A stretch of 64,000 nucleotides of DNA from the NCBI GenBank assembly GCA_037133095.1, contig JBAXOT010000004.1:40079-104078 (forward strand), given 5' to 3'. The DNA comes from CAIMZW01 sp037133095. Its GTDB lineage: Bacteria > Actinomycetota > Actinomycetes > Nanopelagicales > Nanopelagicaceae. Position numbers and translations under genes: made by a program. Below are positions 62,061 to 64,000 of this stretch, piece after piece. Within the stretch, counting starts at the first letter, position 1; every line of letters starts with the position of its first letter. The notes beneath the pieces are model-generated. The model ran no database searches, was not told where the DNA came from, and saw only the letters and a list, made by a program, of their open reading frames with translations.

Positions 62061-64000
62061 ATGCAACTAACGATTATTGGTGCGGGTGCAATCGGCGGAA
62101 CCATCGGGGCTCATATGATCCGAGCCGGACATGAGGTAGTTTTTTGCGACATTGACGAATCGCATGTCAATGCCATTAATGAACGTGGTCTGACTATTGA
62201 AGGGCCCGTCGAAAGTTTCACCGTAAGGGCCACTGCAATCCTTCCTTCTCAACTCCCTGCCACACTTCGCAACGTAGCCGTTGCTGTGAAGAATCATCAC
62301 TCTAAGGAGGCCGCAGAGTTGCTCCGTGGCCGCCTTGCGCCAGATGGTTTTGTAGTCACATTACAGAATGGCCTGACTGCGAACGATCTTTCGGAAGTGG
62401 TCGGCGCTGATCGAGTCATCGTGAGTTTCGTCAACTTCGGTGCGGATTACTTGGCCCCGGGCAGAATCATGCAGGGAAACATCGGGACATTTCGCGTTGG
62501 TGAACTCACTGGCAACCAAATTACCCCGCGGGTACGCGAGGTTGTGGCTGCTTTTCCATATGCTCAAGCCACAAACAACATTCTTGGATTTCTCTGGGGT
62601 AAAGAGGCTTACGGCGCGATGATGTACGCGGGTGCAACCTCCGATCTATCGATTGCAGACCACCTTGTACACCCCAAGTACCGCCCCCTGATGGTTGCCA
62701 TTGCCCGCGAAGTTTTAGCTCAAGCACCCGTTGCGGCCGAAGCATTCGATGGTTTTGAACCCAACGATTTGGAAGGTTCTTTGGATCGCCTCGCTGCGTT
62801 CAATCGCAAGTCTGCCAAGACTCACAGCGGAATTTATCGCGACCTCACAGTTCGAAAGCGCAAAACCGAGATCGATGACTTGTTGCGAGATCTCAAGGGA
62901 CCGTTAACGAGTTACGTCGGCGCCATCATCCATGCGATTGAACGAGGCGAGCGCGTCTGTCAACTAGCGAACCTCGACCTTTTAGCCGCTTACGAGCGTG
63001 CGCTTCGACTAGGTACTCCGATCAACGCAATTTCACAATTGATCGCTGCTCCGGACCGAGCACTCACAGGTCTGTTGGTTGGAACCCCTATCGCAGTTAA
63101 AGACATTATTGACATCAAAGGTCAGCCAAGAGGAAATGGCAATCCCTACGATATGAAATCTGCCCCAGCAGTTGAAGATGCCCCAGTAATCACCCAACTT
63201 CGTTCACTCGGCGCCGATATTTTTGCGACGACGACTTTGTTGGAATATGCGGCTGGTGCCACGAATCCAGATGTGCCAGAAGCTATGAATCCATTTAACC
63301 CACATCGAACCGCGGGGGGCTCCAGCGGCGGATCCGCTGCTCTGGTCGGTGCAGGTGTTTGCGATGTAGCTGTGGGAACCGATACGGGCGGATCCATCCG
63401 AATCCCAGCGCACTACTGTGCGACCGTCGGCTTTAAACCAAGTTACAACTCAATTTCACTTGAAGGGGTAACTCCATTGTCGCCTTCATTTGATCATGTT
63501 GGACTTTTGGCCAAGGATCTCGAAACCACGATTAAGGTATTTTCGTTGCTCTGCCCCGATCTAGGCCCCACTTTTGAGGTCGATGTCGCTGGGCTAAAGA
63601 TTGGCATCATCAGGTCACACTTTGAATTGCCACAATTGGAAAAAGAGGTCGGCGATTCCGTACGTGCGGCGATAGCGAAATTAGTGGCGGTTGGTGCTCT
63701 AATTGTCGACATCGATGATCATGCATTTAAAGAGTTGGAAACCACTTTCGAAGAGATTCTCCTCTTTGAAGCCTGGCAAATTCACGGCCAGAAAGTGAAA
63801 TCAGATCCACACCACTTCGGACCAGAAACTTTGAGACTTTTCCAGATGGCTGAATCGGTAACCCGAGAGGCTTATGAAAATGCTGTTGCACAACGCCGCA
63901 ATCTTCTTCCCATGGCCACAAGGATTTATGATGGAATCGATGTACTTCTGACGCCTACGACTCCTTATGTGGCACCTACAACAACGCCACCAATAGACAC
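62061..64000 (+). CDS. Ketopantoate-reductase-like domain fused to amidase-signature domain, 3' end missing
   Basis: The frame is open without a stop from ATG at 62061 to the window end, at least 646 residues. Residues 1-325 are a ketopantoate-reductase (ApbA/PanE)-like unit: GAGAIGG at residues 7-13, LQNGL, FVNFGADY, and WGKEAYGAMMYAGA with Lys181 at the catalytic position; KRKTEID near 275 matches its C-domain. Residues about 330-646 are an amidase-signature enzyme: GTPIAVKDIIDIKG (Lys347), TAGGSSGGSAALVG (Ser421) and GTDTGGSIRIPA (Ser445) form the Ser-Ser-Lys triad. Both active sites look complete. Such a fusion is unusual. The substrate is unknown; an oxo- or hydroxy-acid amide is conceivable. 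I checked the join codon by codon for frame. Confidence 0.88.
   Translation, partial: MQLTIIGAGAIGGTIGAHMIRAGHEVVFCDIDESHVNAINERGLTIEGPVESFTVRATAILPSQLPATLRNVAVAVKNHHSKEAAELLRGRLAPDGFVVTLQNGLTANDLSEVVGADRVIVSFVNFGADYLAPGRIMQGNIGTFRVGELTGNQITPRVREVVAAFPYAQATNNILGFLWGKEAYGAMMYAGATSDLSIADHLVHPKYRPLMVAIAREVLAQAPVAAEAFDGFEPNDLEGSLDRLAAFNRKSAKTHSGIYRDLTVRKRKTEIDDLLRDLKGPLTSYVGAIIHAIERGERVCQLANLDLLAAYERALRLGTPINAISQLIAAPDRALTGLLVGTPIAVKDIIDIKGQPRGNGNPYDMKSAPAVEDAPVITQLRSLGADIFATTTLLEYAAGATNPDVPEAMNPFNPHRTAGGSSGGSAALVGAGVCDVAVGTDTGGSIRIPAHYCATVGFKPSYNSISLEGVTPLSPSFDHVGLLAKDLETTIKVFSLLCPDLGPTFEVDVAGLKIGIIRSHFELPQLEKEVGDSVRAAIAKLVAVGALIVDIDDHAFKELETTFEEILLFEAWQIHGQKVKSDPHHFGPETLRLFQMAESVTREAYENAVAQRRNLLPMATRIYDGIDVLLTPTTPYVAPTTTPPID

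Noticed and set aside
1..64000. CRISPR arrays, insertion sequences, prophage or conjugative genes
   Set aside because: No regularly spaced repeats, transposase, integrase or phage structural gene was seen; the GIY-YIG-type protein alone is not enough.

Overview
The window looks like chromosome of a monoderm actinobacterium of intermediate GC content. Supporting signs are a fused gamma/alpha 2-oxoacid:ferredoxin oxidoreductase, a DUF4012 protein, a joined Wzz/BY-kinase, frequent GTG and TTG starts, at least one apparently leaderless promoter, and short intergenic gaps with many ATGA/GTGA overlaps. A freshwater Nanopelagicales-like lineage is plausible but is inference. I found no rRNA, tRNA, CRISPR array, insertion sequence or prophage. 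No gene-free stretch exceeds 300 bases.

Layout. (1) 1-8.5 kb: the 3' part of nagA, a complete peptide-type ABC importer (binding protein, two permeases, two ATPases), then opposing genes for a proline-iminopeptidase-like hydrolase and an acetamidase/formamidase. Together these suggest scavenging of organic nitrogen. (2) 8.5-40.7 kb: a large cell-surface polysaccharide locus. It holds a polyprenyl-phosphate sugar transferase, Wzz/BY-kinase with its phosphatase, DUF4012, Wzx-like and Wzy-like proteins, five glycosyltransferases, an AlgD-like nucleotide-sugar dehydrogenase, Gmd and Fcl for GDP-fucose, two sulfotransferases, an AsnB-type amidotransferase, a heparinase-like lyase, acetyltransferases, a GT11-like enzyme and several secreted proteins. 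The core from about 26.6 to 32.1 kb is visibly AT-rich, as expected for a variable polymer-specific block. The locus ends with a very large membrane acyltransferase that carries three successive SGNH domains.

(3) 40.7-50.5 kb: korA-korB, two tandem GAF/LuxR-like paralogues, an EEP-family phosphatase/nuclease, a von Willebrand A protein divergent from an NrtR-like Nudix regulator with paired inverted repeats between them, a GIY-YIG/T5orf172-type protein, and a histone-deacetylase-like hydrolase with a C-terminal zinc ribbon. (4) 50.5-58.9 kb: a reactive-sulfur locus. It encodes DsrE-like, TusE-like, two sulfide:quinone-oxidoreductase-like flavoproteins, a CoA-disulfide-reductase/rhodanese fusion, a rhodanese lipoprotein, and a CsoR-family repressor whose cysteine/serine/cysteine pattern is that of a persulfide sensor (CstR) rather than a copper sensor. 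Two closely similar palindromes (ATACCC...GGGTAT) lie at its own promoter and at the divergent promoter of the second flavoprotein and a methyltransferase. A 53-residue ORF with a good ribosome binding site sits between that flavoprotein and the repressor.

(5) 58.9-64 kb: FMN-binding and other secreted proteins, class I fructose-bisphosphate aldolase with a PfkB sugar kinase, and a gene running off the window that fuses a ketopantoate-reductase-like half to an amidase-signature half.

The most unusual items are the triple-SGNH acyltransferase, the reductase-amidase fusion, and the CstR-type sulfur regulon with its small ORF.
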